A DNA stretch of 14,894 nucleotides from an uncultured bacterium (GCA_937923585.1 CALDSM010000701.1:1-14894); one strand, 5' to 3'; counted from the stretch's first letter, positions 6,740 to 14,138 are shown. Made by a program: numbers and translations. The notes: generated by a model from the letters alone, not told the origin.

Positions 6740-7726
6740 ATGGGCCGGCGCAACCCACTGGCACAGGGCATTCTCACCGGTCTTTCCCTCGGTTTCTGCC
6801 GCCTCACCGCTCTTTTGCCGCTGCCCGCCGCACGCGCATTGGGCAGGGGGCTCGCCCGGCTCGCCTATTTTGCGGTGCCGCGCATGCGCAGTATTGGCAT
6901 GGCCAACCTGGATCTTGCCTACGGCGAAACCCTCACGCGCGCCGAAAAGGAGTCCATTCTCAGAGAGTCCGCGCGCAACCTCGGCCTGGTGGCCGCCGAG
7001 TTCAGCCGCATTCCCCGGATCGCCGCGGGGAACATGGGCCAATGGTTCCGCATCCGGGGTTTGGAGAACATAGACCGTACCCGGGGCAGCGTGTTCATGG
7101 GCGCGCACCTGGGCAACTGGGAATGGCTCGCCCCCGCCGCGGCCACCGCGGGCATCAACTCGGTTATCATCGTGCGCGGCTTTGACGACCCCCGCATGGA
7201 CAACGCGGTGGATGCGATACGCCAGAGCGGGCGGGTGCAGACGCTGGACAAAAATTCGGCCACCGGGCCGATGCTGCAGAGAATGCGCGAGGGCTGGGTG
7301 GCCGGCATACTGGCCGACCAGAACCCGCGCGAAAACGGCATTCCGGCGCGCTTTTTCGGCGTGACGACCTGGGCGACCGTGGGCCCGGTGCTCATCGCGC
7401 GCCGCGCCAGGGCACCCATCTACCCCGTGTCCATGGCCCGTGATGAAGCAGGCGTGTATACCCTTGAATTTCGACCGGCGCTCGAATTGCAGGCCACGGG
7501 CGACCTCCTGGCCGACCTGGCCGTAAACACGCAGCGCTGCCAGGATGCCATCGAGGCGATGGTGCGCGAGCACCCCGGCCAGTGGCTCTGGTTCCACCGG
7601 CGCTGGCGGCGACGGGAGCGGTTGGAACAGGAGTGGGAGGCGCGCCAGTCCCGCCACAGTGACAAGGGCGGTGCGGATGGGGATAATGGTGGCGGCTCCA
7701 TGGAGAAAGCGCCATGTTCAGAATAG
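6740..7726 (+). CDS. LpxL/HtrB-type lysophospholipid acyltransferase family protein
   Basis: This 328-residue protein belongs to the LpxL/LpxM (HtrB/MsbB) family, which adds acyl chains to lipid A precursors or related glycolipids at the inner membrane. The catalytic HX4D/E motif is H123-LGNW-E128 in GAHLGNWEWL. Other landmarks are ILADQNPRENGIPARFFG (190-207), where the family has its conserved substrate-pocket DQ...FFG block, and the terminal QWLWFHRRWRRR (281-292). An N-terminal hydrophobic segment (about 10-30) likely anchors it. Related enzymes make phosphatidylinositol mannosides in actinobacteria, so the acceptor cannot be read from sequence alone. ATG at 6740 follows the nuclease stop by 2 nt with GAGG at 6729-6732; the last codons overlap the aroD start by 13 nt. 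The last 25 residues are a low-complexity polar tail. Confidence 0.9.
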   Translation: MGRRNPLAQGILTGLSLGFCRLTALLPLPAARALGRGLARLAYFAVPRMRSIGMANLDLAYGETLTRAEKESILRESARNLGLVAAEFSRIPRIAAGNMGQWFRIRGLENIDRTRGSVFMGAHLGNWEWLAPAAATAGINSVIIVRGFDDPRMDNAVDAIRQSGRVQTLDKNSATGPMLQRMREGWVAGILADQNPRENGIPARFFGVTTWATVGPVLIARRARAPIYPVSMARDEAGVYTLEFRPALELQATGDLLADLAVNTQRCQDAIEAMVREHPGQWLWFHRRWRRRERLEQEWEARQSRHSDKGGADGDNGGGSMEKAPCSE

Positions 7727-8436
7727 GATCCTGCGAATTGGGCGGACGGCCCCGGGTCGTCGCCGCCGTCAGCGACGGTGTGCCGCGCAGCGACGCCGAG
7801 GTGCTGCTCGCGTCCGGCGTGGACATTCTGGAACTGCGCGTGGACACCTTTTCCCGCTGCTACACGGAATATGTGGTGGCCGAGGCCGTCCGGTACGCCG
7901 GGCTGCCGCTGTTGGGCACCATTCGCAGTGCCGCCGAGGGGGGCGGGTGGAATGACACGGAGGCGGAACGGTTGGCGCTGTTTCAGGCCGTCATGCCCCA
8001 TGTCGGCGCGGTGGACATAGAACTGTCCTCAACAGAGATCCTCGGCGATGTGGTTGACGGGGCGCGCGCGGCGGGACTCACCGTAATCGGGTCGCACCAC
8101 AATTTCAACGAGACCCCGGCGGACGCCGATCTGGACAGCGTGGCGGAGGCGGGCCGAACTGCGGGGGTGGACATCGTCAAGGTGGCCGCGCGCTGCAACA
8201 GTCCCGCAGATTTGCGGCGGCTCGCCGCGTTTACGCTGCGCCACGGTGAACAAGCCCTGGTGGTGATCGGCATGGGGCCGGCGGGCATGCTGTCGCGAAT
8301 CTTCTTCCCCGCGCTGGGCTCGCTGCTCACCTACACCTTCCTCGGCGCGCCGAGCGCCCCCGGCCAATTGAACTCCGAGGACACGATAAAGTATCTTGAA
8401 TTGTTCTACGGGCATTTGGGCAGGGACGGTTCTTGA
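7714..8436 (+). CDS. aroD: Type I 3-dehydroquinate dehydratase
   Basis: AroD converts 3-dehydroquinate to 3-dehydroshikimate in the shikimate pathway through a Schiff-base lysine. The 240-residue protein has every landmark of the type I (beta/alpha)8 family: ELRVD (40-44), the substrate arginine in GTIRS (R71), SHHNF (127-131) with the catalytic His at 129, DIVKVA with the Schiff-base Lys at 156, GMGPAGMLSR (186-195), and SAPGQL (214-219) on the closing loop. The ATG at 7714 lies inside the upstream acyltransferase gene (13-nt overlap), with GGAG at 7702-7705, indicating coupled translation. No other shikimate gene is nearby, so this is not a pathway operon. Confidence 0.95.
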   Translation: MFRIGSCELGGRPRVVAAVSDGVPRSDAEVLLASGVDILELRVDTFSRCYTEYVVAEAVRYAGLPLLGTIRSAAEGGGWNDTEAERLALFQAVMPHVGAVDIELSSTEILGDVVDGARAAGLTVIGSHHNFNETPADADLDSVAEAGRTAGVDIVKVAARCNSPADLRRLAAFTLRHGEQALVVIGMGPAGMLSRIFFPALGSLLTYTFLGAPSAPGQLNSEDTIKYLELFYGHLGRDGS

Positions 8437-8474
8437 GGCCGTCCTGTCCCGGCAACGGTGACGAAGGAGGAGTG

Positions 8475-8621
8475 ATGCAAAAAGCGCTGATTATCCAATC
8501 CAATGGATCGGGCAAGAATGAACTGGAAGACCTGCTGGCCAAGGGCTGGCGCGTGGTCTCGGTCACGGCGAACAACGGCCAAAGCTACAACGATTTCCTG
8601 ATCATCCTGCAAAAGGACTGA
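8475..8621 (+). CDS. 48-residue DUF4177-like small protein
   Basis: This very short gene has an excellent Shine-Dalgarno (AAGGAGG, 8464-8470, 4 nt before ATG at 8475). It encodes MQKALIIQSNGSGKNELEDL followed by LAKGWRVVSVTA, a polar turn and DFLIILQKD. The strand-helix-GW-strand-strand plan resembles DUF4177-type mini-domains (a helix ending in GW, then paired strands with a closing hydrophobic LIILQK). The molecular role of that family is not established. There are no membrane segments, Cys motifs or signal peptide. It lies 38 nt after aroD and 68 nt before the GH gene, in the same direction, so it is probably cotranscribed. The strong ribosome site argues that it is really made. Confidence 0.72.
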   Translation: MQKALIIQSNGSGKNELEDLLAKGWRVVSVTANNGQSYNDFLIILQKD

Positions 8622-8637
8622 ACGGCCGCCCGGCCGT
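8622..8637 (+). other. Short GC hairpin after the small gene
   Basis: ACGGCC (8622-8627) pairs with GGCCGT (8632-8637) around a GCCC loop, directly after the stop codon of the 48-residue gene. No T tract follows, so it is more likely an mRNA-processing or partial-attenuation element than a full terminator. Confidence 0.35.
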
Positions 8638-8689
8638 AACGCGCCCGCGCATCCGCCGCCCGCGACAGTTCAAACCGGGAGTTGTGTCC

Positions 8690-11188
8690 ATGAGAACAGC
8701 GCTGTCTCTCATCGTCTCTTTTGCGGGCATGGCCGCAGGATGCGCAGGGGCCTTCGCCGCCGACGGACAACCCCTGTCCGGCGCGTGGCGCTTCAGCAAC
8801 GGGGCCGAGTTTCCCGGCGCGGAAGGTTCCATGGAGGCGCTGCCTTCGGGAGGGCGCGGGCTTCACTTCGACTTTTCCAAAGGCGGCAACTATGTGGGCC
8901 TGTATCTGGATCTAGACCCACCCGCACCGCTGAAAGCGGTGTCCTTCCGCCTCAACAAGCCCGCCGACGGAACCCTTACCCTGCGCGCCACCGACGCGAC
9001 AGGCCAGGACTTCCAGAAGCAGTTGGACGTTGCAGCTTCAGGCTGGCAGGACCTCACGGTCATGCTCGACGACTGGACCGCGTCCTGGGGTGGCGCCAAG
9101 GACGGGGTGTTCCATCCCCCCTTTCGGACGCTCGGGTTCCTGATGGAAAGCCAGGGACTGGCCTCCCCCAAGGGGGCCATGCAGCTTGAATCACTGGCTG
9201 GATATGCGGGCGAATCCGGCAACCATGGGAAGTCCGTGCTGTTCGAGGGGCGCTATGTGGTCACCGATTTCCGCAGCGGCATGGATTTCTCCGTGCATCC
9301 CGCGGGCGCGCTGGAGAACGGCATCCTAAAGACTGCCGCCGCGGGCGCGTCACCCTCGGCCGGCCTCTCCGGCTCCGTTTCGCTCTTTGGCCGGCCCAAG
9401 ACGCTTGAACTGCGCGTGAAACGGGGCACGCCCGGCGCGGTGCTCAGGATGACGCTGGGTTCGCACTTCCAGAACTTCGACCGCGTGCTCGGCACGCTGG
9501 AAGGCGGTCCGCAGACCCTCTCGACAGCCATGCCGCCCGACGACTGGGTCCATTCGGGCGCGGCGGAAGAGGAAATTGCCCATCCCATCCGCGTCTGCGG
9601 CATCACGCTCGAATCGGGCAAACCGGACACGCCCGCCGAGGTGGAGTTCGACGCGCTCGAATGCGCGACCACCGTTCCCCGCAGCAATGCCGTGACGCTC
9701 TTCTCCAAGCTGGATTATGACAAGGCGGCGCTGTCGGGTCATGCGGACGTGCCGATGACGGCGGTCTGCCGGGCATGGAACATGCTCGAAGCGGAATTGC
9801 GCGGAACCGTCAGGATGACCTTGCGCGATTGGGATAACCGCGTGCTGGACGAAAAGTCATCCGGGTGGGTTCTCCCCGCCAACGGCGCGCCGGTAGACCT
9901 TTCCTGGCAGGTGACCGTGCCCGCGAAACGCAGCTTCGCCGACGTGGAGTTCTGTTTCGAGGCGGAGGGCGTCAAGCCCGCCTCGGCGCGCTCAGGCTTT
10001 ACCCGCGGCCTCACCGACGCGGGCGACGCGGCGCTGCGGCCCGAATCACCCTGGGGCATGGGGGTCTATCTGTACCGCTATGGAATGGGCAATCCGGAGA
10101 TGGATCGGGCCGCCGCAATGGCGCAGGCGGCCGGCGTGAAATGGACCCGCGAGGAGTTCAGTTGGGCCTCCATCGAGACCGCGCCCGGCCAGTACGACTT
10201 CTCCTACTATGACACGATCGTGGACACGGCAAACCGCCACGGCATCAGCGTCTACGGACTGCTGTCCTATTGGGGACGGTTCACGCAGCCCTACACGGAA
10301 AAGGGAATAGACGATTTCTGCCTGTGGGCGCGCGCAACCGTGCGGCATTTCAAGGGCCGCGTCAGGCACTGGGAAATCTACAACGAGCCCAACATCTTCT
10401 TTTGGGACGGCCCGAAAGAGCTGTATCCCGTGCTGGTGAAACGCTGCGGACAGGCAATCAAAGAGGAAGACCCGCAGGCCGTCGTGCTCGCCGTGTCCAC
10501 CTCGGGCATAGACAGGAAGTTCATCAAGCTGGTTCTGGATGCGGGTGCGCCCTTTGACATCCTCACGATTCACCCCTACCGGGGCAGGCTGAACGACGCG
10601 GGTTTTGTCCGGGAATTGCGGGACGCGGCCGCGTTGGTGGACAACCGGCCCGTGTGGATCACCGAGATGGGCTGGCCCACACATATCGGCGGCGGCGTGG
10701 ATGAGCGCGCCCAGGCACAGTTGCTCTCGCGCTGCTACATGGGCGCCGTCGCCTCCGGCGCGATCCAGAACATGGGCTGGTACGACTTTCGTGACGACGG
10801 CGGCGACCCCTTCTACAACGAGGCCAACTTCGGTGTGCTCCGCCAGGACATGACGCCCAAGCCCGCCTACCGCGCGCTGGCCTCCGTGTGCCGCGCTTTC
10901 ACCGGCGGCAAGCCGTCCATGCCCAATATCGAAGGCGAGGGTGTGCTCGGCCTCCAGATGGGCGATGCGCTGGCGCTGTGGTCGCCCGCCGCCGACCGCA
11001 GGGTCAGCGTGTGGTTCAAGGTCCCGCCCAAGTCCGTCTCCAACCTCATGGGCGAACCGGTGGACGTTCAGCGCAAACTCAACCGAATCACCGTGCAGCT
11101 TCCCGCGGGCAGCCCCGTGTTCTTTGCCCGCGCCGTGGCCGGTCTTGTGCGCGCGGAACCCGGCACGGGGAAGAAACCCGAAAAATGA
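8690..11188 (+). CDS. Secreted multidomain clan GH-A glycoside hydrolase
   Basis: ATG at 8690 is preferred over the upstream GTG (8684) because GGGAG at 8677-8681 sits 8 nt away. The 832-residue product starts with a signal peptide (cleavage near AFA-A, residue 24). Two beta-rich modules follow, about 28-175 (CBM-like jelly-roll pattern: GLHFDFSKGGNYVGLYLDLD, WQDLTVMLDDW) and about 185-330; a third beta segment covers 340-435. A TIM-barrel hydrolase spans about 452-740: WGMGVYLYRYG, WTREEFSWASIE, the acid/base Glu566 in WEIYNEPN (562-568), TIHPYRG (626-632), and the nucleophile Glu659 in WITEMGWPT. A C-terminal beta domain (about 750-825) resembles those of alpha-L-arabinofuranosidase or GH39-like proteins. 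The NEP and ITE glutamates define clan GH-A (GH5/GH39/GH53-type); the family and substrate cannot be fixed from sequence. It overlaps the GT2 start by 4 nt. Confidence 0.88.
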   Translation: MRTALSLIVSFAGMAAGCAGAFAADGQPLSGAWRFSNGAEFPGAEGSMEALPSGGRGLHFDFSKGGNYVGLYLDLDPPAPLKAVSFRLNKPADGTLTLRATDATGQDFQKQLDVAASGWQDLTVMLDDWTASWGGAKDGVFHPPFRTLGFLMESQGLASPKGAMQLESLAGYAGESGNHGKSVLFEGRYVVTDFRSGMDFSVHPAGALENGILKTAAAGASPSAGLSGSVSLFGRPKTLELRVKRGTPGAVLRMTLGSHFQNFDRVLGTLEGGPQTLSTAMPPDDWVHSGAAEEEIAHPIRVCGITLESGKPDTPAEVEFDALECATTVPRSNAVTLFSKLDYDKAALSGHADVPMTAVCRAWNMLEAELRGTVRMTLRDWDNRVLDEKSSGWVLPANGAPVDLSWQVTVPAKRSFADVEFCFEAEGVKPASARSGFTRGLTDAGDAALRPESPWGMGVYLYRYGMGNPEMDRAAAMAQAAGVKWTREEFSWASIETAPGQYDFSYYDTIVDTANRHGISVYGLLSYWGRFTQPYTEKGIDDFCLWARATVRHFKGRVRHWEIYNEPNIFFWDGPKELYPVLVKRCGQAIKEEDPQAVVLAVSTSGIDRKFIKLVLDAGAPFDILTIHPYRGRLNDAGFVRELRDAAALVDNRPVWITEMGWPTHIGGGVDERAQAQLLSRCYMGAVASGAIQNMGWYDFRDDGGDPFYNEANFGVLRQDMTPKPAYRALASVCRAFTGGKPSMPNIEGEGVLGLQMGDALALWSPAADRRVSVWFKVPPKSVSNLMGEPVDVQRKLNRITVQLPAGSPVFFARAVAGLVRAEPGTGKKPEK

Positions 11189-12165
11189 ACCGGCCCGATG
11201 TCAGCGTGATCATTGTTGCGCACAACCGCGCCGAACTGGTTCCCGTGGTGCTCTCGCACCTGGAACGGCAAACCTTTCCCGCCGCCCGTTACGAGGCGGT
11301 GGTGGTGGACAATGCCAGCAGCGACGGAACGCTGGAAACCGTGCTGCGCTATGCCTGCGGCGCGCCGGTGTGCATCCGGGCCGTGCGCAACGAGGGCGGG
11401 GGCGAGAACGCGGCCCGCAACCTCGGCGCGCGCGAGGCGGCGGGACGCTGGCTGCTTTTCCTTGACGACGACGTGCTGCCGGGACCGGCGCTGATCGAGG
11501 CCCATGTGTTTGCGCAGGAGCAGCACGCGGGCAAGGCCTGCGTGCACGGCGTGGTGGTGCCCCACCCCCGCATCCGCCATGGCGTGCTCACCCGCTGGTT
11601 TCTCCCGGAGAACCGCATGGACCCGTCCGGCGAGAACGTAGCCTTCTACGAATGGTTCGCCGAGAACCTCGGCATGCCGAGAAGCCTCTATCTGGAGAGC
11701 GGGGGGCTCGCGGAGGATCAGCCGTCTCCGCGCTTTGCGGCCATCGAACTGCTGCTCCGGCTCCGTGAAGCCGGCGTGGAGGTGGTTTGCGAACCCCGCG
11801 CCCAGGCCTTTCTGTGGTGCGCGGTGAAACTGGAGGAGGAGCGCAGGCGCTGCTATTTCCAGGGGCGCGCCCTGTACCATCTTTCCACGCGCGGGGACGC
11901 GCAGCCAATGCTCCGGCACTACCATTTGGCACGGCTGCATCTCCGCAACCTCCGGGACAGGCTGTTCATCCCGTTCTACCTGCGCTCCTGCCAGGATCGG
12001 GAAGAGGACACCTATGCCTACGGCTCGCTGTACCGGCGGATTTTGCGCTATGAGCGCTGGCTCGGCTATCGCGACGCCCTGCAGTCGCGTCCCCCCGCGT
12101 GGGAAGTCGCGCCCGGACGCAACGCCACGCGCGCGGCAAGGGGCGCGCGCCATTCCGTGCTGTGA
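11185..12165 (+). CDS. GT2-family glycosyltransferase
   Basis: This 326-residue GT-A fold transferase begins PDVSVIIVAHNRAELVPVVL and has the nucleotide-sugar landmarks VVVDNASSDGT (40-49), NEGGGENAARNLGAREA (69-85) and the metal-binding DDD at 94-96 (FLDDDVLPG). This is the family-2 inverting-transferase pattern. After about residue 115 similarity is looser, and the family ED or GGxxEE block is replaced by SGGLAEDQPSPRFAAIELLLRL, with AED at about 174-176 as the candidate acceptor-side acidic site. The C-terminus is rich in Arg/Trp/Tyr and has no obvious transmembrane helices, so it is soluble or peripheral. The ATG overlaps the TGA of the hydrolase gene by 4 nt. The nearest Shine-Dalgarno-like run, GGGGAAG, is rather far (11 nt), so re-initiation after the hydrolase is likely. 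Donor and acceptor sugars are not predictable here. Confidence 0.92.
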   Translation: MNRPDVSVIIVAHNRAELVPVVLSHLERQTFPAARYEAVVVDNASSDGTLETVLRYACGAPVCIRAVRNEGGGENAARNLGAREAAGRWLLFLDDDVLPGPALIEAHVFAQEQHAGKACVHGVVVPHPRIRHGVLTRWFLPENRMDPSGENVAFYEWFAENLGMPRSLYLESGGLAEDQPSPRFAAIELLLRLREAGVEVVCEPRAQAFLWCAVKLEEERRRCYFQGRALYHLSTRGDAQPMLRHYHLARLHLRNLRDRLFIPFYLRSCQDREEDTYAYGSLYRRILRYERWLGYRDALQSRPPAWEVAPGRNATRAARGARHSVL

Positions 12166-12205
12166 AGGGACACCCTTCTGCCCGTCCGGGCATATGGATA
12201 ACCTT

Positions 12206-12223
12206 CGTGCCCGATCTGGCACG
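12206..12223. repeat. Small palindrome at the 3' end of the six-gene cluster
   Basis: CGTGCC (12206-12211) pairs with GGCACG (12218-12223) across a 6-nt loop, 40 nt after the GT2 stop. It could help terminate the cluster, but no T tract follows. It lies in the 211-nt gap between convergent genes, which holds only repeat material. Confidence 0.35.
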
Positions 12224-12263
12224 TGGGTTTGCGGGTGAACGGGCATGGGTTCGGTCGTTCGAA

Positions 12264-12301
12264 TACCCCAACGGGGTTATGGAGCACAGCCCAGGGTTGG
12301 C
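12264..12301 (+). repeat. 38-nt repeat unit, copy A (direct repeat with 13792-13829)
   Basis: It begins with the mini-palindrome ACCCC-AAC-GGGGT (12265-12277) and continues to CAGCCCAGGGTTGGC. It matches 13792-13829 in the same orientation at 36 of 38 positions, and the reverse complement of 14014-14051 at about 34 of 38. A complementary TCCTGGG lies about 30 nt downstream (12331-12337), so the unit can fold back on its CCCAGGG. Confidence 0.85.
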
Positions 12302-12333
12302 GGCAGGCGGCGCAACGCACATGCCGTCTATCC

Positions 12334-12358
12334 TGGGCACGCCAATCTCCCGATTGGC
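12334..12358 (+). repeat. 25-nt repeat with GCCAAT/ATTGGC hairpin, copy 1
   Basis: TGGGCAC is followed by the hairpin GCCAAT-CTCCCG-ATTGGC (12341-12358). The 25-nt element recurs at 14114-14138 in the same orientation, with 23 of 25 bases identical. It ends 18 nt from the permease stop, so it lies between the two convergent genes and could act as a bidirectional transcription barrier. Confidence 0.8.
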
Positions 12359-12376
12359 TCGTGGTGGCGCGGGGGA

Positions 12377-13768
12377 TCATTCGGTGGCCCTCCCATAGCA
12401 GTCGCTATGGCGAAGCACGCGGCTGGTGCGCCATGCGGAGACAACGCCACCCAAACACAGGATGGCACACCCGATTACAAAGATGAACCAACCGTGGGTT
12501 TGCATGGACCGGTTGATTTGCGCGCTGCACACACCGGAAAGGAACGCGACCATCATGACCACTCCCATCATGACCGCCACGCCCTTGGCAATTCTCACGC
12601 CGTTCGTGTCCGCATGGCCGCGCAGCAATCGGGGTAGCGCGGCGCACAGAAACCCCTGCAGAACCATTCCCGCACCCGCGTAGAAGGCGCACGGCTGCGC
12701 GACAGACGCGCCGCGCGCCAATTGCACCGCCGCATAGACCGCAATGCAGGCAACAAAGGGGACTCCGGCGCACAAAACGCTCATGGACGCCACGGTTTGG
12801 GCCAGCCTTGGGCGGCTGAGCGGTAGCATGCGCCAGGTCCTGAGTGTCATGCTCCATTGAAACCAAAGCGCAAAGGCGCACATTACCGCGCAGTCGGCGA
12901 CCATAACGAGTTCAAAACTGAGATCGAAGTTGTTCTTCGCAAGGGCGCTGCCAATGGACACGGCCATCAACGCCGATACCAGGACGGAGAACAGTAGCGC
13001 CCATCGAGACGACACAAGGAAGGACAGCCACCAGGAACCAGGTGCAGGCCGGGAAGCGGTGCGGCTGACCGTCCTCCCATGGCTGCGGGCCGCCCGCGCC
13101 GACTCAAGAATCAGATGTTCACGCAGAGAATAAGACACCGCCAAACCCGCCGCGCCCAGCATCCAACAGACCATACCCGTCTGGTCACTTCCATATTTGA
13201 GGAGATAGTAGAGGGGAACGAAGCACGCGATCAGGGGGACTGCCATCCAGTTATCGGACAGCAGCGTTTGTGCGTAGCCCAACTTGCGGATGGCACGGAA
13301 CACGCATGCCAGGCTGAGAAATGCAGGCAGGAGAACCATGAATGCCATGTATGACAGTGCCCGCATGACGCCTTCAGCAAATCCGCCAGAACAGGTTTCG
13401 GTGCGTGACCACATTGAAGCGGCCAGAAGGCTGGAGCCGGTCATCAGGGCATAAGGAACGAAGACAGTCAGCAGCCAAAGGGCTTTGCCCAAGTCCGGCC
13501 GACGCATCGGCAGCGCGCCCATGGATCGGGACTTGCGGACCAGCGTTGCGTTCCACCATCCGATGGCCAGAATGGCCCAGTACATGATGATGCCGCTTGG
13601 GGCTCCATCCCGTTCCATCCCGCCGCCAAGACTCCACAGTGGCGTTATCAAACACACCATCACCATGACCAGGAACCATTCCCGATGGTGAGCGATGAAG
13701 AACCTGACGGTGCGCCTGACCGCCTCTTTGTCGTCTCTTTCACGCACGTGTTTCGTCGCCTCATTCAT
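12377..13768 (-). CDS. ABC exporter permease, apparent tandem fusion of two six-helix ABC-2 units
   Basis: This 463-residue integral membrane protein starts at ATG 13768, with GAAGGG about 9 nt upstream. Around twelve hydrophobic segments can be counted, at roughly 31-48, 59-77, 95-119, 136-158, 174-192, 197-215, then 247-275, 285-307, 325-350, 360-382, 395-415 and 426-446. After the second helix of each half there is a matching cytosolic block: ALPMRRPDLGKALWLLTVFVP (85-105) and MLPLSRPRLAQTVASMSVLC (314-333). The LPxxRP turn is typical of ABC-2 type permeases just before helix 3. The linker at about 216-246 is basic. An ABC ATPase gene lies upstream on the same strand, 640 nt away across repeats. 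No substrate can be named. The last codons run into a palindrome (12393-12410), so the C-terminus may be remodelled by repeat DNA. Confidence 0.8.
   Translation of the reverse strand: MNEATKHVRERDDKEAVRRTVRFFIAHHREWFLVMVMVCLITPLWSLGGGMERDGAPSGIIMYWAILAIGWWNATLVRKSRSMGALPMRRPDLGKALWLLTVFVPYALMTGSSLLAASMWSRTETCSGGFAEGVMRALSYMAFMVLLPAFLSLACVFRAIRKLGYAQTLLSDNWMAVPLIACFVPLYYLLKYGSDQTGMVCWMLGAAGLAVSYSLREHLILESARAARSHGRTVSRTASRPAPGSWWLSFLVSSRWALLFSVLVSALMAVSIGSALAKNNFDLSFELVMVADCAVMCAFALWFQWSMTLRTWRMLPLSRPRLAQTVASMSVLCAGVPFVACIAVYAAVQLARGASVAQPCAFYAGAGMVLQGFLCAALPRLLRGHADTNGVRIAKGVAVMMGVVMMVAFLSGVCSAQINRSMQTHGWFIFVIGCAILCLGGVVSAWRTSRVLRHSDCYGRATE
12393..12410. repeat. Perfect 7-bp palindrome at the permease 3' end
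   Basis: CCATAGC (12393-12399) and GCTATGG (12404-12410) flank the tetraloop AGTC, inside the last 12 codons of the permease. It adjoins the intergenic repeat cluster and may belong to it. Confidence 0.5.
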
Positions 13769-13791
13769 GGATTCAATCCCTTCGCCTTGAG

Positions 13792-13829
13792 TACCCCAAC
13801 GGGGTTATGCAGCACAGCCCAGGGCTGGC
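13792..13829 (+). repeat. 38-nt repeat unit, copy B (left outer arm of palindrome 1)
   Basis: It has ACCCC-AAC-GGGGT (13793-13805) and then CAGCCCAGGGCTGGC. It is 36/38 identical to 12264-12301 in direct orientation and 33/38 to the reverse complement of 14014-14051. Its CCCAGGG (13818-13824) can pair with CCCTGGG at 13862-13868, closing a local loop of about 37 nt. Confidence 0.88.
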
Positions 13830-13891
13830 GGGAGGCGGAGCGCAGCGGAGCCGGACGGCTACCCTGGGTAACGCGGCCCCCCTCCCCGTTT

Positions 13892-13951
13892 CTACCCTGA
13901 AGGGGTTGTTCCTTTGCCCGCTTGTCGGCGGACACAACCCCTTCAGGGTAG
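13892..13951. repeat. Perfect 18-bp inverted repeat at the centre of palindrome 1
   Basis: CTACCCTGAAGGGGTTGT (13892-13909) and ACAACCCCTTCAGGGTAG (13934-13951) are exact reverse complements separated by 24 nt. Each arm also contains its own short fold-back, CCCT-GAA-GGGG and CCCC-TTC-AGGG. Confidence 0.93.
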
Positions 13952-14013
13952 GGAGAGAGGATGGGTGTACCCGTTACCCGGGGTAGGTTTTCGTCACGCT
14001 TCGCGCGACTTCG

Positions 14014-14051
14014 GCCAACCCCGGGCTTTGCTCCGTAACCCCGTTGGGGTA
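14014..14051 (-). repeat. 38-nt repeat unit, inverted copy C (right outer arm of palindrome 1)
   Basis: Read on the - strand it gives the same unit as 13792-13829 (33 of 38 positions) and 12264-12301. It includes CCCC-GTT-GGGG at 14039-14049. On its inner side TTACCCGGGGTA (13974-13985) mirrors TACCCTGGGTAA (13860-13871) of copy B with one difference. Confidence 0.88.
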
Positions 14052-14113
14052 TCCGACCCATGGTTACCCATTTGTCAGGTTGGGTGTCTATGCCGCCCGT
14101 CGTGGGCCATTCT

Positions 14114-14138
14114 TGGACACGCCAATTTCCCGATTGGC
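14114..14138 (+). repeat. 25-nt repeat with GCCAAT/ATTGGC hairpin, copy 2
   Basis: TGGACAC precedes the hairpin GCCAAT-TTCCCG-ATTGGC (14121-14138). It is 23/25 identical to 12334-12358 and in the same orientation, so a second pair of direct repeats flanks the permease gene. Confidence 0.85.

Noticed and set aside
8424..8444. Hairpin GGACGG/CCGTCC at the aroD stop
   Set aside because: It overlaps coding sequence, has a 9-nt loop and no T tract, and the next gene follows closely; not strong enough to call as a terminator.
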